NCBI RefSeq assembly: GCF_014529625.1
Contig: NZ_CP076039.1
Span: 3,968,001-4,032,000 of the forward strand
Source: Candidatus Pelagisphaera phototrophica
GTDB lineage: Bacteria > Verrucomicrobiota > Verrucomicrobiia > Opitutales > Opitutaceae
DNA: 64,000 bases
Direction: 5' to 3'
The first letter of the stretch is position 1. The number at the start of each line of letters is the position of its first letter. Below are positions 27,206 through 36,305 of the stretch, one piece after another. Position numbers and translations under genes: made by a program. The notes under the pieces were generated by a model. The model did not search any database, had not been told where the DNA came from, and saw only the letters and a list, made by a program, of their open reading frames with translations.

Positions 27206-30200
27206 ATGACGACTCGACCATCGGCACCCGCGTTCCAACGATTCAAAATGGCAACGGCGACCAGCATCGCCCTGCTAGCTGTTTCCGCATTCGCCCAGGA
27301 AAGCTTCGAATCCCTTTTCGACGGCAAAGACCTTTCCGGATGGAAAGGACAGAGTGAGCTCTGGAAAGTCGAAGACGGAGCAATCGTCGGCTCCACACAT
27401 GGAGTCACCTTGGAAGCCAACACATTCCTCATCTGGCAAGGTGAAGACGTCGGCAATTTTCACTTAAAGGCAAAGCTCAAACTCGTCGGGGAAAACAACT
27501 CCGGCATCATGTACCGAGCTCAAGCTATCGAAGGCGTGGCCCATGGGCTATCTGGAAATCAGCTCGATATTCACCCCAAGCCGGAGTATCTTGGCATGTA
27601 CTACAGCGAGAAAACCGGCCGGGGTATCGTAGCTACTCGTGGGCAGAAAGTCCTCGTTACCAAGGCAGTTGATGAAAAAGGGAAATCCAAACCTCAGGTT
27701 ACCGGCGATTTAGGCATGGAACCCAAATTCAAAGTCGACGAGTGGAATGAATACGAAGTGCTGGCAGTAGGTGCCCGTGTCATTCATAAAGTGAATGGAG
27801 TGGTAACTGTAGATGTGGTCGACCGTTTTCCGGATGTACCTCGCAAAGGTGCGATAGGAATTCAACTACACCGTGGCCCTCCAATGGTTGCCTATACAAA
27901 AGACATCCAACTAAAGCGTCTGAATGGGAAAGCGGGTCGTGAGGCCATTGAGGCGTTTGTGGCGAAACCCAAGGAATTTGAAGAAGGAGCGGCCATTAAT
28001 GAAAACCGGGCGACGCCACGCGACCGCATAACGGTCAAAGAAGGTTTCGAGGTCGAGCTGCTCTATTCCGTTCCAAGCGAGACTCAAGGCTCTTGGGTCA
28101 ATCTTTGCCTCGACAATAAGGGCCGTATCATTGCCAGCGACCAATACGGCGCTCTCTATCGTTTCCCAGTTCCCGCCCCCGGGCAAAAGCTCGACCCTGA
28201 AGACGTGGAAAAGGTCCCGGCCAAAATTGAAGCGGTTAATGGGATGCTATGGGCTTTCGACGCTCTCTACGTAGGGGTTAATGAATACCGCGATCCCACC
28301 AAGTCCGGTCTCTACCGCCTCACCGATTCTGATGGGGACGACATGCTAGACAAGGTCGAGCTGCTACGCCAAATTTCCGCGCGTGGAGACCACGGCGTGC
28401 ATGCCATTCGGCTCTCCCCGGATGGTGAGTCGCTGTTTCTGATAACCGGCAACAACACCGAGCCGACCGAATGGAACTCTTCTCGGGTAAATACGAATTG
28501 GGGTGAAGACCACCTGCTTCCCCGTATGCCCGATGGCCGAGGACACAACCGCGACCGCCTCGCTCCTGCGGGAATCATCTACAAAGTCTCTCCCGATGGT
28601 GAGGACTTCGAAATCTACTCTCACGGCTACCGCAATATTTTCGATGCTGACTTTAACGCCGAGGGGGAGCTCTTTACCTACGACGCGGACATGGAGTACG
28701 ACTTTAACACCCCATGGTATCGCCCTACTCGCGTTCTCCACACCGTGAGCGGCTCAGACTATGGCTGGCGTAATGGAACGGGCAAGTGGCCCGAATGGTA
28801 CGTCGACAGCGTACCTGCTGCCGTTAATATTGGCCCCGGTTCACCCACGGGTGTGGCCTTTGGTTACGGAGCCAATTTTCCAGCCAAGTATCAAAATGCT
28901 CTATACATTCTCGATTGGAGCTGGGGAAAGATCTACAGCGTCCACCTACGTCCAGACGGTTCCAGCTATACGGGCGAGAAAGAGGACTTTATTTCCGGTG
29001 CACCGCTTCCCGTTACCGACATCGTTATCAATCCAAGCGACGGTGCCATGTATTTCACCATTGGGGGCCGCAAAGTTCAGTCGGGACTCTATCGCGTTAC
29101 ATACATCGGTGATGAAGACACTTCTCCTTCCATCGTAAAAAACAGCGGACAGAAAGCCAGAAACTTGCGCCATAGTCTCGAGGTGTTTCATGGCGTTGTG
29201 GATACAAGCGCCGTCAATAAGTCGTGGAGGTATTTGAATCACGAGGACCCATTCATTCGATCTGCCGCTCGAATTGCCATAGAAAGCCAGCCTTCCAATA
29301 GCTGGGCCAACCGAGCCTTTAAAGAGAGAATCCCCGAACGCCGTATACCGGCGTTGCTCGCTCTCGCTCGTGTGGCAGGAATTGATCGCTTTCACCGAAA
29401 GGACGGCGATCCACCCGTCAACAAGACTATAGGCAATGACATTATCAATGCTCTCCTAGACATCGACTTCGAAGATCTCGACGAAACAGGACGGTGCGCA
29501 TTAGTTCGAACCTATCAAGTGGTGTTCAACCGATTTGGAGCTCCCAGCCCTGGACTGGCCCTGAGAGCAACCGTTCAACTGGATACTCAGTTCCCAGCGG
29601 AAACGATTGAAATGAACCAGCTCCTTTGCGAGACGCTCGTTTATCTACAGGCCCCCACCGTCGCGAGAAAAGCGATTGGGCTGCTCAAGCAGGCTCCGAC
29701 TCAAGAAGAGCAGCTCGAGTATGCACGGTCGCTCCGCATGCTGAAGGCGGGATGGACCAATCAACTCCGCACGGACTACATCGAGTGGTTTCTCAACGCC
29801 GCGAACTACCGCGGTGGCGCGTCCTTCGAGATCTTCATCGAGAACATTCGCAAGGAAGCGATGGTGACTCTAACCGACAAAGAACGCAGTGATCTTGCGG
29901 CCGTTCTCTCGCGAAAGCCTGAAAAGAAGTCACCCATCGAAGCCCTCACAGCCAATTTCATGAAGGGTCGCAATTTCGTTAAAAACTGGACGATGGACGA
30001 CCTCGCCGCAGAAGCGAACCTGAGTATGGCAAACCGCAATTTTGAAAGAGGCCGTACTATGTTCGCTGGAACCGCCTGCTACTCCTGTCACAGATTCCAG
30101 AATGCCGGTGGCTCCACGGGACCTGACCTTACTGGCTCCGGTGGACGGTACTCTCCAAGCGACTTTCTCGACCAGATCATCAATCCTGGCAAGGAGATCA

Positions 30201-30481
30201 ATGAGCAATTCGTTCCGATCGCCGTGGAGATGCTCAATGGCGAGACTCACTACGGTGTGGTCGTCAATCTCAAGGCCGACAGAGTTACGATAAACACGGA
30301 TCTCACCAATCCCAACCAGCGTACCAACATTGACCGAAAGCAAATCAAGAGCCTCGAACCTTCAACGGTATCGCCTATGCCCCCTGGGCTCATCAATATG
30401 CTGACCAAGGAAGAGATCTTCGACCTCACCGCCTACGTCCTCAGTGGAGGGAATCCGGACGACAAACGGTTCTCGAACTGA
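27206..30481 (+). CDS. DUF1080 / PVC-type heme-binding dehydrogenase fusion, secreted
   Basis: The 1091-residue protein has an N-terminal signal (TATSIALLAVSAFAQ). A DUF1080 (3-keto-disaccharide hydrolase-like) jelly-roll follows at about residues 33-235 (SLFDGKDLSGWKGQ, NNSGIMYRAQ, WNEYEVLAVGARVIHKVNG). Next is a beta-propeller of the PVC membrane-bound dehydrogenase type (about 265-630; HGVHAIRLSPDGESLFLI, GYRNIFDADFNAEGELFTYD), a HEAT-like helical part (about 640-900) and a C-terminal c-type cytochrome motif ACYSCHRF (about 954-959, with PDLTGSGGRYS after). It is probably a periplasmic electron-transferring sugar oxidase coupled to keto-sugar processing. A terminator hairpin follows. The neighbour on the other strand is the broken sulfatase. 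Confidence 0.85.
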   Translation: MTTRPSAPAFQRFKMATATSIALLAVSAFAQESFESLFDGKDLSGWKGQSELWKVEDGAIVGSTHGVTLEANTFLIWQGEDVGNFHLKAKLKLVGENNSGIMYRAQAIEGVAHGLSGNQLDIHPKPEYLGMYYSEKTGRGIVATRGQKVLVTKAVDEKGKSKPQVTGDLGMEPKFKVDEWNEYEVLAVGARVIHKVNGVVTVDVVDRFPDVPRKGAIGIQLHRGPPMVAYTKDIQLKRLNGKAGREAIEAFVAKPKEFEEGAAINENRATPRDRITVKEGFEVELLYSVPSETQGSWVNLCLDNKGRIIASDQYGALYRFPVPAPGQKLDPEDVEKVPAKIEAVNGMLWAFDALYVGVNEYRDPTKSGLYRLTDSDGDDMLDKVELLRQISARGDHGVHAIRLSPDGESLFLITGNNTEPTEWNSSRVNTNWGEDHLLPRMPDGRGHNRDRLAPAGIIYKVSPDGEDFEIYSHGYRNIFDADFNAEGELFTYDADMEYDFNTPWYRPTRVLHTVSGSDYGWRNGTGKWPEWYVDSVPAAVNIGPGSPTGVAFGYGANFPAKYQNALYILDWSWGKIYSVHLRPDGSSYTGEKEDFISGAPLPVTDIVINPSDGAMYFTIGGRKVQSGLYRVTYIGDEDTSPSIVKNSGQKARNLRHSLEVFHGVVDTSAVNKSWRYLNHEDPFIRSAARIAIESQPSNSWANRAFKERIPERRIPALLALARVAGIDRFHRKDGDPPVNKTIGNDIINALLDIDFEDLDETGRCALVRTYQVVFNRFGAPSPGLALRATVQLDTQFPAETIEMNQLLCETLVYLQAPTVARKAIGLLKQAPTQEEQLEYARSLRMLKAGWTNQLRTDYIEWFLNAANYRGGASFEIFIENIRKEAMVTLTDKERSDLAAVLSRKPEKKSPIEALTANFMKGRNFVKNWTMDDLAAEANLSMANRNFERGRTMFAGTACYSCHRFQNAGGSTGPDLTGSGGRYSPSDFLDQIINPGKEINEQFVPIAVEMLNGETHYGVVVNLKADRVTINTDLTNPNQRTNIDRKQIKSLEPSTVSPMPPGLINMLTKEEIFDLTAYVLSGGNPDDKRFSN

Positions 30482-30502
30482 GCAACTCGGACAAACATTT
30501 TG

Positions 30503-30544
30503 TGGGTAGCGGGCACTCTCTGATCACCCGCTACCCATTTTGTT
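30503..30544 (+). terminator. Rho-independent terminator after the DUF1080 fusion gene
   Basis: An 11-bp perfect stem (TGGGTAGCGGG at 30503-30513 with CCCGCTACCCA at 30527-30537) closes a 13-nt loop and is followed by TTTTGTT. It begins 21 bases after the stop codon, as expected for an intrinsic terminator of the preceding gene. Confidence 0.85.
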
Positions 30545-30621
30545 CCCTCTCGTTTCGATGACTTGCTAGTTGGGGGGGGAATTCGTCATGGATTGCTAAA
30601 ATAACAACTCATTCTACCCCG

Positions 30622-30909
30622 ATGAAACTTCACTACTCCTTTCTTTCGTTGGCCATTTGGGCTCGTTCCAGCTTTTGAGCTTAGGCAATCTCTATGTATC
30701 GTAAGGAGGAATACGATGTAACGGGTATAAAAAACGAGTCCGTCATTGTTCGAATCAATAATCGTCTGAGAACAATCAAGGCGGAGCGGATTACCATAGT
30801 TGATGATGCCGCCAACCAATACCCTGCTGTGGTTGCAGATATGGACGATCTCCTCGTCTCTCTAAAATCCAAAGGAACTCGCAGTCTCATAGATGAAGCG
30901 GATATCTAA
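30622..30909 (+). pseudogene. Small secreted protein gene with two stops at the signal-peptide junction
   Basis: One frame from ATG 30622 reads MKLHYSFLSLAIWARSSF, then TGA (codon 19), A, TAG (codon 21), then AISMYRKEEYDVTGIKNESV and about 50 further sensible residues to TAA at 30907-30909 (96 codons in all). The first part is an obvious signal peptide. Restoring the two stops by single changes would give an ordinary AxA-type cleavage region (FGAEA), and the second part looks like a small alpha/beta domain. The downstream part can also start at ATG 30694 (71 residues) without a leader, but then it would not be exported. The family is unknown. The most likely status is recent pseudogene. Confidence 0.5.
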
Positions 30910-32030
30910 GTATCCGCAGACTTAAGTGACTGTTTTCTCGTTATAGTTCCCGGGTCTAGCAATGATGTGAGCACTGTTGTTCGCTCTTTACCCGACCAAC
31001 CCGCCAATCAGTCGTCGAAAGTCTCTTTCACCATCAAAACAGGCAAGCTCACCAAGATGGAGCACTATCGTCTTTGTCTTTTTTCCGAAGGAAAGTCGAA
31101 CTGAATGATTCCCTGACCCTTTTAGATAAGCCGGCGTCAGAAAAAACCCACCAACGATTAGAGCGGCAATCTTGAGGGCAATTCTTGGATTCGTGATTTC
31201 ACGTAGAATATTTTCAAAAGACTTTGGATTCAGAATGAAAAGCCGTCCCCACACGCTAAATAAGAGTAGCGGCCTCGAAATGGACAATGAGCCGCGGTTC
31301 CACTCTAGTTGCCAAGAAATAACCGCGATCCCCTTTCATGGACAACCAAAAAGTTGTTCATTTAAGGGTCTTTTGAGTTAGAACAGGATCATTAGCTGTC
31401 CTACTTATCTTTATGCCTATTTTTAACTCGAATGCGTCCATCTATTGTTGTTCAAGCATCTTATTTAGCCCGAATATTCAATATGAACTATTTTTGAATA
31501 ATTTAAGAAGGTAGATTTAGCCCTGTTTCCCTTGCTAAGGCCGAATTAAACCAGTGTTGTTTAATTTCTGAACTACTTCACAATTTATCTAAGATCTAAT
31601 TAATTCTTTCTAAACTGTTCAAGAAAATGAGTAAAACACTTAGCACAATCTCAATTGGTACAAGCATTGCTAGCTTTCAGTAAACATCGAGACCTTCCAA
31701 GCGTCCATTAATGCGTTGCAGTCTGTTACCGGCTTACATCCTGTGGTCGACAACGTCCTGTCACCCGTAAGTGGTTAACCGAATCCCCAGGCCGGTGCCG
31801 CAAACCTTTGGAAGGAGGCAAGCCGCCACATGTTTAGCACTAAAACTACCCTTCAGTTCGATAGTATAACGATCCTTGCCAATTTACTCCACCAGCATTT
31901 TTCATGATCGGGATTTAACTCATACCTCTCGACTAGACCCAACATGGGATATGAAACCTTTGCTACTCTCCAAAAACATTCTGTAGACAAAACCACTAAA
32001 ACCTAACGATATTATTTATAGCTAATTGAA
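30910..32030. other. 1.1 kb low-coding stretch upstream of the MerR operon
   Basis: No gene is convincing. Plus-strand pieces look faintly coding (SSKVSFTIKTGKLTKMEHYR at about 31010-31075; LQSVTGLHPVVDNVLSPVSG at about 31707-31770, ending in TAA) and may be debris. A minus-strand open frame (31287-30988) has one hydrophobic segment (ALKIAALIVGGFFLTPAYL) but no family resemblance. The part from 31400 to 31680 is AT-rich. The promoter of the downstream operon should lie in the last 150 bases, but no clear consensus could be assigned. Confidence 0.5.
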
Positions 32031-32972
32031 ATGAATATTCAAACTGAAAATCCTTACTTCGAAATAGGTGCCGTATCCAAAATCACTGGACTATCTCCCA
32101 ATACCCTAAGGACTTGGGAACGTCGAAAATTTATTGAAGCTGGGTTTCGCTCCCCCACAGGACGCCGGCGGTATTCCCAAGAGCAAGTAGAACAACTCGC
32201 CCTGATGAAACGCCTGACGAACATGGGCGACTCGATCAGTTCCATTGCGAAACTCAATCTGTCCGAGCTCAGAAGCCGAGTATTAGAGTACGAAACTCGT
32301 CACACCGAGGCTCGGACCAAACGATCCTCATCTGACAAAACCAAAGTTCTCCCCATCGGGAATATCGCTAAAACTTGGTCCGGCAACCTACCGAGCCAAT
32401 TCCTCATAGCAGAAAAAGACGAAGAGCACCCAGACATTCTTATGGTGGATCTCGACGTCTCCGCAATCGAGTGCCGACGACGAGTCAGCGTTGCCGCTAT
32501 CGAATATCCAGACGTTCCGATGGCCTTAGTATATGACTACGCGCCAAGCGAACTGTTAAGACAGTTTTCCAAGGAAGGCCGGTTTCTCATTCGAATACCC
32601 TGCTCTCCTGAACTGCTGACGCACTACCTCAACGCTGCCCTCGCCAATGCGACGCACCAGGCAGATCCCACCGCTCAATCAGAAATTTCTTTAAACTCAG
32701 CGCCTCGTCTTTTCACAGACAAGCAACTGGCTACCATCGCCGCTTCAAATCCCAACATCAAATGCGAGTGCCCACACCATACCTCTGCCCTCGTCGCCAG
32801 TCTTGCCTCATTTGAAAACTACTGCCGACGTTGCGAGATCGAGTCTCCCACCGACAAGGAGGTCCACGAATACCTGGGAACAGAAATAGGAAAAGCGAGG
32901 GCAATCGTTGAAGATGCTCTCTTATACCTTTGCCAGAAAGACGATCTCATCATTCCTCCCGACACGCCGTGA
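32031..32972 (+). CDS. MerR-type transcriptional regulator (light/oxidative stress lipid cluster)
   Basis: The 313-residue protein has an N-terminal MerR winged helix (YFEIGAVSKITGLSPNTLRT, WERR, GRRRYSQEQVEQLALMKRL). The C-terminal domain is not an evident cobalamin-binding domain: the His motifs of CarH/LitR are missing. Instead it carries ECECPHHTSALVASLASFENY and VHEYLGTEIGKARAIVEDAL. That CxCPxH block is seen in MerR proteins that accompany DUF1365/CFA genes in proteobacteria and may bind a metal or cofactor. It is the first gene of the operon and its stop overlaps the next start (GTGA at 32969-32972). It probably controls the operon it heads; the signal is unknown, light or singlet oxygen by analogy. 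Confidence 0.82.
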   Translation: MNIQTENPYFEIGAVSKITGLSPNTLRTWERRKFIEAGFRSPTGRRRYSQEQVEQLALMKRLTNMGDSISSIAKLNLSELRSRVLEYETRHTEARTKRSSSDKTKVLPIGNIAKTWSGNLPSQFLIAEKDEEHPDILMVDLDVSAIECRRRVSVAAIEYPDVPMALVYDYAPSELLRQFSKEGRFLIRIPCSPELLTHYLNAALANATHQADPTAQSEISLNSAPRLFTDKQLATIAASNPNIKCECPHHTSALVASLASFENYCRRCEIESPTDKEVHEYLGTEIGKARAIVEDALLYLCQKDDLIIPPDTP

Positions 32973-34255
32973 AACAAAGAGTCGCAATCATTGGCACCGG
33001 TATCGCCGGGATGGCTGCCGCCTACTACTTGCGGCGCGAATGCGACGTCACACTCGTGGAAAAGAACAATTATGCGGGGGGTCACACCAATACCGTTTCC
33101 GTTTCGCTCGACGGCGACTCTATTCCCGTCGACACGGGTTTTATGGTATACAACGATACGACCTACCCAAACCTCGTCCAACTACTTAAGGAACTTGGGG
33201 TCAGTTCCTATAACACTTCCATGTCTTTTGGAGTGTGCAATGCGAACCGAGATCTTGAGTACGCGTGCTCCGGATTCTCCACATTTTTCGCTCAGAAGAA
33301 AAATCTCCTGAATCCCGTTCATTGGAAATTGTATCGGGACATCTTGAAGTTTTTCAGGGCGGCCGATGCACTGATCGTAGACGAGCCCTCTCCCGAATTC
33401 TCACTAGGCGATTTCGCGGAGCAATACTCGCTCAGCCATCAGGTAATGAATGATTTCGTGCTGCCAATGGCGGGTGCCATTTGGTCCACGCCTGGAGGGG
33501 AAATTTGTAATTTCCCCGCACTTCCGCTTCTGCGATTCATGAAGAATCACCAGATGCTCGGAGTGGGAATTCAGCTCCAATGGAAAACAGTAAAAGGCGG
33601 AAGCAGTCAGTACAAAGAAAAGCTGCTCGCCTCACTCCCTAACAAAACGCTCCTAAGCCAGAATATCAAAGCCATCGGGCAGGACACCGCATGTGCCTAT
33701 TTCTTCGACGAAGCAGGAAACAAGCAAAGCTACGATTTCATCATCGTCGCCACCCACGCGGACCAGGCCCTACGTCTACTAGAGTGTCCGAGCGAACTGC
33801 AGAACCAATTGCTGTCCGCATTTCGGTATAACAAGAACCATGTGAAGCTGCACTCTGACGCTTCAGTAATGCCGCAATCAAAACAAGCGTGGGCTTCTTG
33901 GAACGTTCTTAATCGAACAAGCCCCCTCGGAGAGACCCTTTCCTCTACGCACTACTGGATGAATAGCCTCCAGAATCTCAATACGAAAGAAAATCTTTTC
34001 GTCAGTGTAGACTACCCCGGCTCAATCAATCCTGAAAAGACTTACTGGCAGACACGGTACGAACATCCTCGATTCGATGCCGCTGCCATCTCAGCTCAGC
34101 CACGACTACCCGAGCTCAACGCTTCCGGCCGAATCCGTTTCTGTGGCAGCTACTTTCGAAACGGGTTTCACGAGGACGCCCTTTGGTCAGCTCTCAATGT
34201 AGTCGACGATCTCAGCAACCGCAAAAAACTTCCTCATGAACTCGTGCCTGTATAA
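32969..34255 (+). CDS. FAD-dependent amine-oxidase-like oxidoreductase
   Basis: From GTG 32969 the protein has 428 residues. The dinucleotide fold begins RVAIIGTGIAGMAAAYYL (GxGxxG, residues 9-14), followed by an acidic strand end (VTLVEKNNYAGGHTNTV) and the DTGFMVYND segment. It ends with RIRFCGSYFRNGFHEDALWS, the FAD-contacting C-terminal motif of this NAD(P)/FAD-dependent group. Homologous genes lie beside DUF1365 and CFA-type methyltransferases in many bacteria and belong to the ChrR/sigma-E singlet-oxygen regulon in Rhodobacter. The likely role is a membrane-lipid fatty-acyl redox step. GTG 32969 is chosen because it makes a GTGA overlap with the MerR stop; an upstream open frame from 32930 overlaps the MerR coding region. 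Confidence 0.85.
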   Translation: MKQRVAIIGTGIAGMAAAYYLRRECDVTLVEKNNYAGGHTNTVSVSLDGDSIPVDTGFMVYNDTTYPNLVQLLKELGVSSYNTSMSFGVCNANRDLEYACSGFSTFFAQKKNLLNPVHWKLYRDILKFFRAADALIVDEPSPEFSLGDFAEQYSLSHQVMNDFVLPMAGAIWSTPGGEICNFPALPLLRFMKNHQMLGVGIQLQWKTVKGGSSQYKEKLLASLPNKTLLSQNIKAIGQDTACAYFFDEAGNKQSYDFIIVATHADQALRLLECPSELQNQLLSAFRYNKNHVKLHSDASVMPQSKQAWASWNVLNRTSPLGETLSSTHYWMNSLQNLNTKENLFVSVDYPGSINPEKTYWQTRYEHPRFDAAAISAQPRLPELNASGRIRFCGSYFRNGFHEDALWSALNVVDDLSNRKKLPHELVPV

Positions 34256-35024
34256 GTCCGAGGTCATGCATCGACGGACCGCTCCAAAGCGGCATTCCTT
34301 CAAGTATAGGCTATTTATGTTCTACTTGGACCTCGATGAGATCGAATCGCTAGATCGAAGCTACAATTTTATAGGGCACAACCGTTTCGCCCCGTACGAA
34401 TTTAGAGATGATGATCACTACAATCCCTCGAAGACGGATCTCAAAACGAGCATTCGGAATTATCTTAGAGAGCAAGGTATCGAAGATCCTGTAGGCAAAA
34501 TCCACTTGCTAACTCACTTGAGAACCTGGGGGCACCTATTCAACCCCGTTTCTTTTTACTTTGTCACCGCCCAAAATGGTTCGCCAATCTGCTCAATCGC
34601 TGAAGTGGGAAATACGTTCAACGAGCAAAAGCTCTTCATTGTGAAGTCGCAAACCGATGGCCGCAGCCATACCGACACGATTAAGAACTTCTACGTTTCC
34701 CCATTCAGCGAACTGGACACACAATTTCATTTCAAGATCGCAACTCCTCGCGAGCATATGCGGATCGCCATTAGCCAATCAAAGAATGGCGAGACCTACT
34801 TTAACAGTGTTCTCACAGGCGGGAAAAGCCCCTTGACGGGCAAAAGCTTGCTTATGAGCGCACTGCAATTTCCACTGCTAACCCTTAAAATTGTAGGAGC
34901 GATCCACTGGCAAGCCCTCCGACTTTACCTGAAGGGAGTCCCGTACTTCCGGAAATCCGAAAATCCGCATCTCCAGACCAGCACTCACCCCTACCTCACA
35001 AAGGAAACCTACGAAGAACACTAG
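34236..35024 (+). CDS. DUF1365 family protein
   Basis: The 262-residue protein matches DUF1365: it opens CLYKSEVMHRRTAPKRHSFK with the conserved H-R...H.F.Y block, then LFMFYLDLDEIE, NRFAPYEFRDDDHY, LLTHLRTWGHLFNPVSFYF and VSPFSELDTQFHFKI. Its biochemical function is not established; it is nearly always found between the FAD oxidoreductase and a CFA-type methyltransferase, which suggests a shared fatty-acyl pathway. It overlaps the previous gene by 20 bases and is followed by the methyltransferase after three bases, so translation is tightly coupled. Confidence 0.9.
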   Translation: MNSCLYKSEVMHRRTAPKRHSFKYRLFMFYLDLDEIESLDRSYNFIGHNRFAPYEFRDDDHYNPSKTDLKTSIRNYLREQGIEDPVGKIHLLTHLRTWGHLFNPVSFYFVTAQNGSPICSIAEVGNTFNEQKLFIVKSQTDGRSHTDTIKNFYVSPFSELDTQFHFKIATPREHMRIAISQSKNGETYFNSVLTGGKSPLTGKSLLMSALQFPLLTLKIVGAIHWQALRLYLKGVPYFRKSENPHLQTSTHPYLTKETYEEH

Positions 35025-35027
35025 ATC

Positions 35028-36299
35028 ATGAAGTCCTTGTACAAAAAAGTCATCATTAAGAGCCTGAAAAAAGCTCGTCTCGGACAACTCAACCTTTCAC
35101 TGACCGACGGCGACAGCATCGTTTGCGGACAGCCCGACGGAAAAAAGATCCAAAATCTCTATGTTCATAGCGACGCATTTTTTAACGAATTGGCCCACAA
35201 GGGAGGAATAGGTTTGGGAGAGGCTTACCAAGAGAGGTATTGGAGTTCCGATGATCTTACAGGCACCTTGGAGTGGCTTCTCATCAACAGCAAGTACATT
35301 GCTCCGAGCACCAGCCCCTACTTCGCCTCCTTAATTCGAAAGGTGAATTCCATCGCGACCGGATTGCTTCACCACAGAAATCGTAACAACGTCGAGGGCA
35401 GTCGCAATAATATCCACGCCCACTACGACCTTGGCAACCGCTTCTACCAGACTTTTCTCGACCCGAGTCTCACCTATTCTTCAGGTTACTTCGAGAGTTC
35501 CGAGACCCAATTGGAGGAAGCCCAAGCAGAGAAGTACGATCGACTATGCCGCAAGCTAGGGATCGATTCCACGAGCCATATCCTTGAAATTGGCTGCGGC
35601 TGGGGTGGCTTCGCCATTTACGCGGCTAAACACTACGACTGCTGTATCACGGGTACCACCATCTCCAAAGAGCAGTTCGACCGAGCTACTCAAAGGGTGA
35701 AAGACGAAGGACTGGAGCATCGTATCGACATAACGATGACAGACTACCGAAAGCTCCAGGGAACCTACGATCGTATTGTTTCTATCGAGATGCTGGAAGC
35801 GGTTGGTCAGGAATTTCTGGGCGAATATTTCAAACAGATCGAGGCCCTGCTAGAACCCAATGGTCTCGCCGGAATTCAAGTTATCACCTGTCCCAACCCT
35901 CTTTACGAGGCATACAAGGACCGAGTAGACTGGATTCAAAAGCATATTTTCCCGGGTTCCCATCTCCCTTCAACTCATGCGCTGTTAGAAAATGCCGAAA
36001 AAAGCGGGCAACTAGATTTGTACCACATGGAAAGCTTTGGGCTCCATTACGCTCGCACATTGAGAGAGTGGCGTAACCGTTTTCTCGATCAATGGGATGA
36101 AATCGAGAAAATGGGATTTGATGATTTTTTCAAACGGAAATGGGAATACTACCTTGCCTACTGCGAAGCGGGCTTTCTCCAACGGCATGTCAATGTATGC
36201 CAGCTGGTCTTTGGACGGGCAGATGAAACCGCCTATCAGTTCGAGCAGAAGCAAAATACCTCCCGCTTAGAGCGCCCTGAATTAACCCAAGCCATTTAG
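35028..36299 (+). CDS. Cyclopropane-fatty-acyl-phospholipid synthase-type methyltransferase
   Basis: The 423-residue enzyme has the CFA synthase layout: an N-terminal lipid-binding region (GLGEAYQERYWSSDDLTGTL, NIHAHYDLGNRFYQTFLDP), the SAM motif LEIGCGWGGFAIYAA, the VSIEMLEAVG segment, and the active-site-side sequence KHIFPGSHLPS followed by MESFGLHYARTLREW. It transfers a methylene or methyl from SAM to the double bond of a phospholipid acyl chain. It lies three bases after DUF1365. A second, more divergent relative follows six bases downstream, so two different methyl-transfer products are possible. Length agrees with the family (380-430). Confidence 0.9.
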   Translation: MKSLYKKVIIKSLKKARLGQLNLSLTDGDSIVCGQPDGKKIQNLYVHSDAFFNELAHKGGIGLGEAYQERYWSSDDLTGTLEWLLINSKYIAPSTSPYFASLIRKVNSIATGLLHHRNRNNVEGSRNNIHAHYDLGNRFYQTFLDPSLTYSSGYFESSETQLEEAQAEKYDRLCRKLGIDSTSHILEIGCGWGGFAIYAAKHYDCCITGTTISKEQFDRATQRVKDEGLEHRIDITMTDYRKLQGTYDRIVSIEMLEAVGQEFLGEYFKQIEALLEPNGLAGIQVITCPNPLYEAYKDRVDWIQKHIFPGSHLPSTHALLENAEKSGQLDLYHMESFGLHYARTLREWRNRFLDQWDEIEKMGFDDFFKRKWEYYLAYCEAGFLQRHVNVCQLVFGRADETAYQFEQKQNTSRLERPELTQAI

Positions 36300-36305
36300 T
36301 ACATT

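Noticed and set aside
30988-31287. Minus-strand 99-codon frame with a hydrophobic segment
   Set aside because: No signal, no neighbour coupling and no recognisable motif; one hydrophobic stretch alone is not enough.
31700-31850. Possible cobalamin-type riboswitch ahead of the MerR operon
   Set aside because: GC-rich paired pieces exist but the conserved core boxes of the cobalamin riboswitch could not be aligned on either strand.
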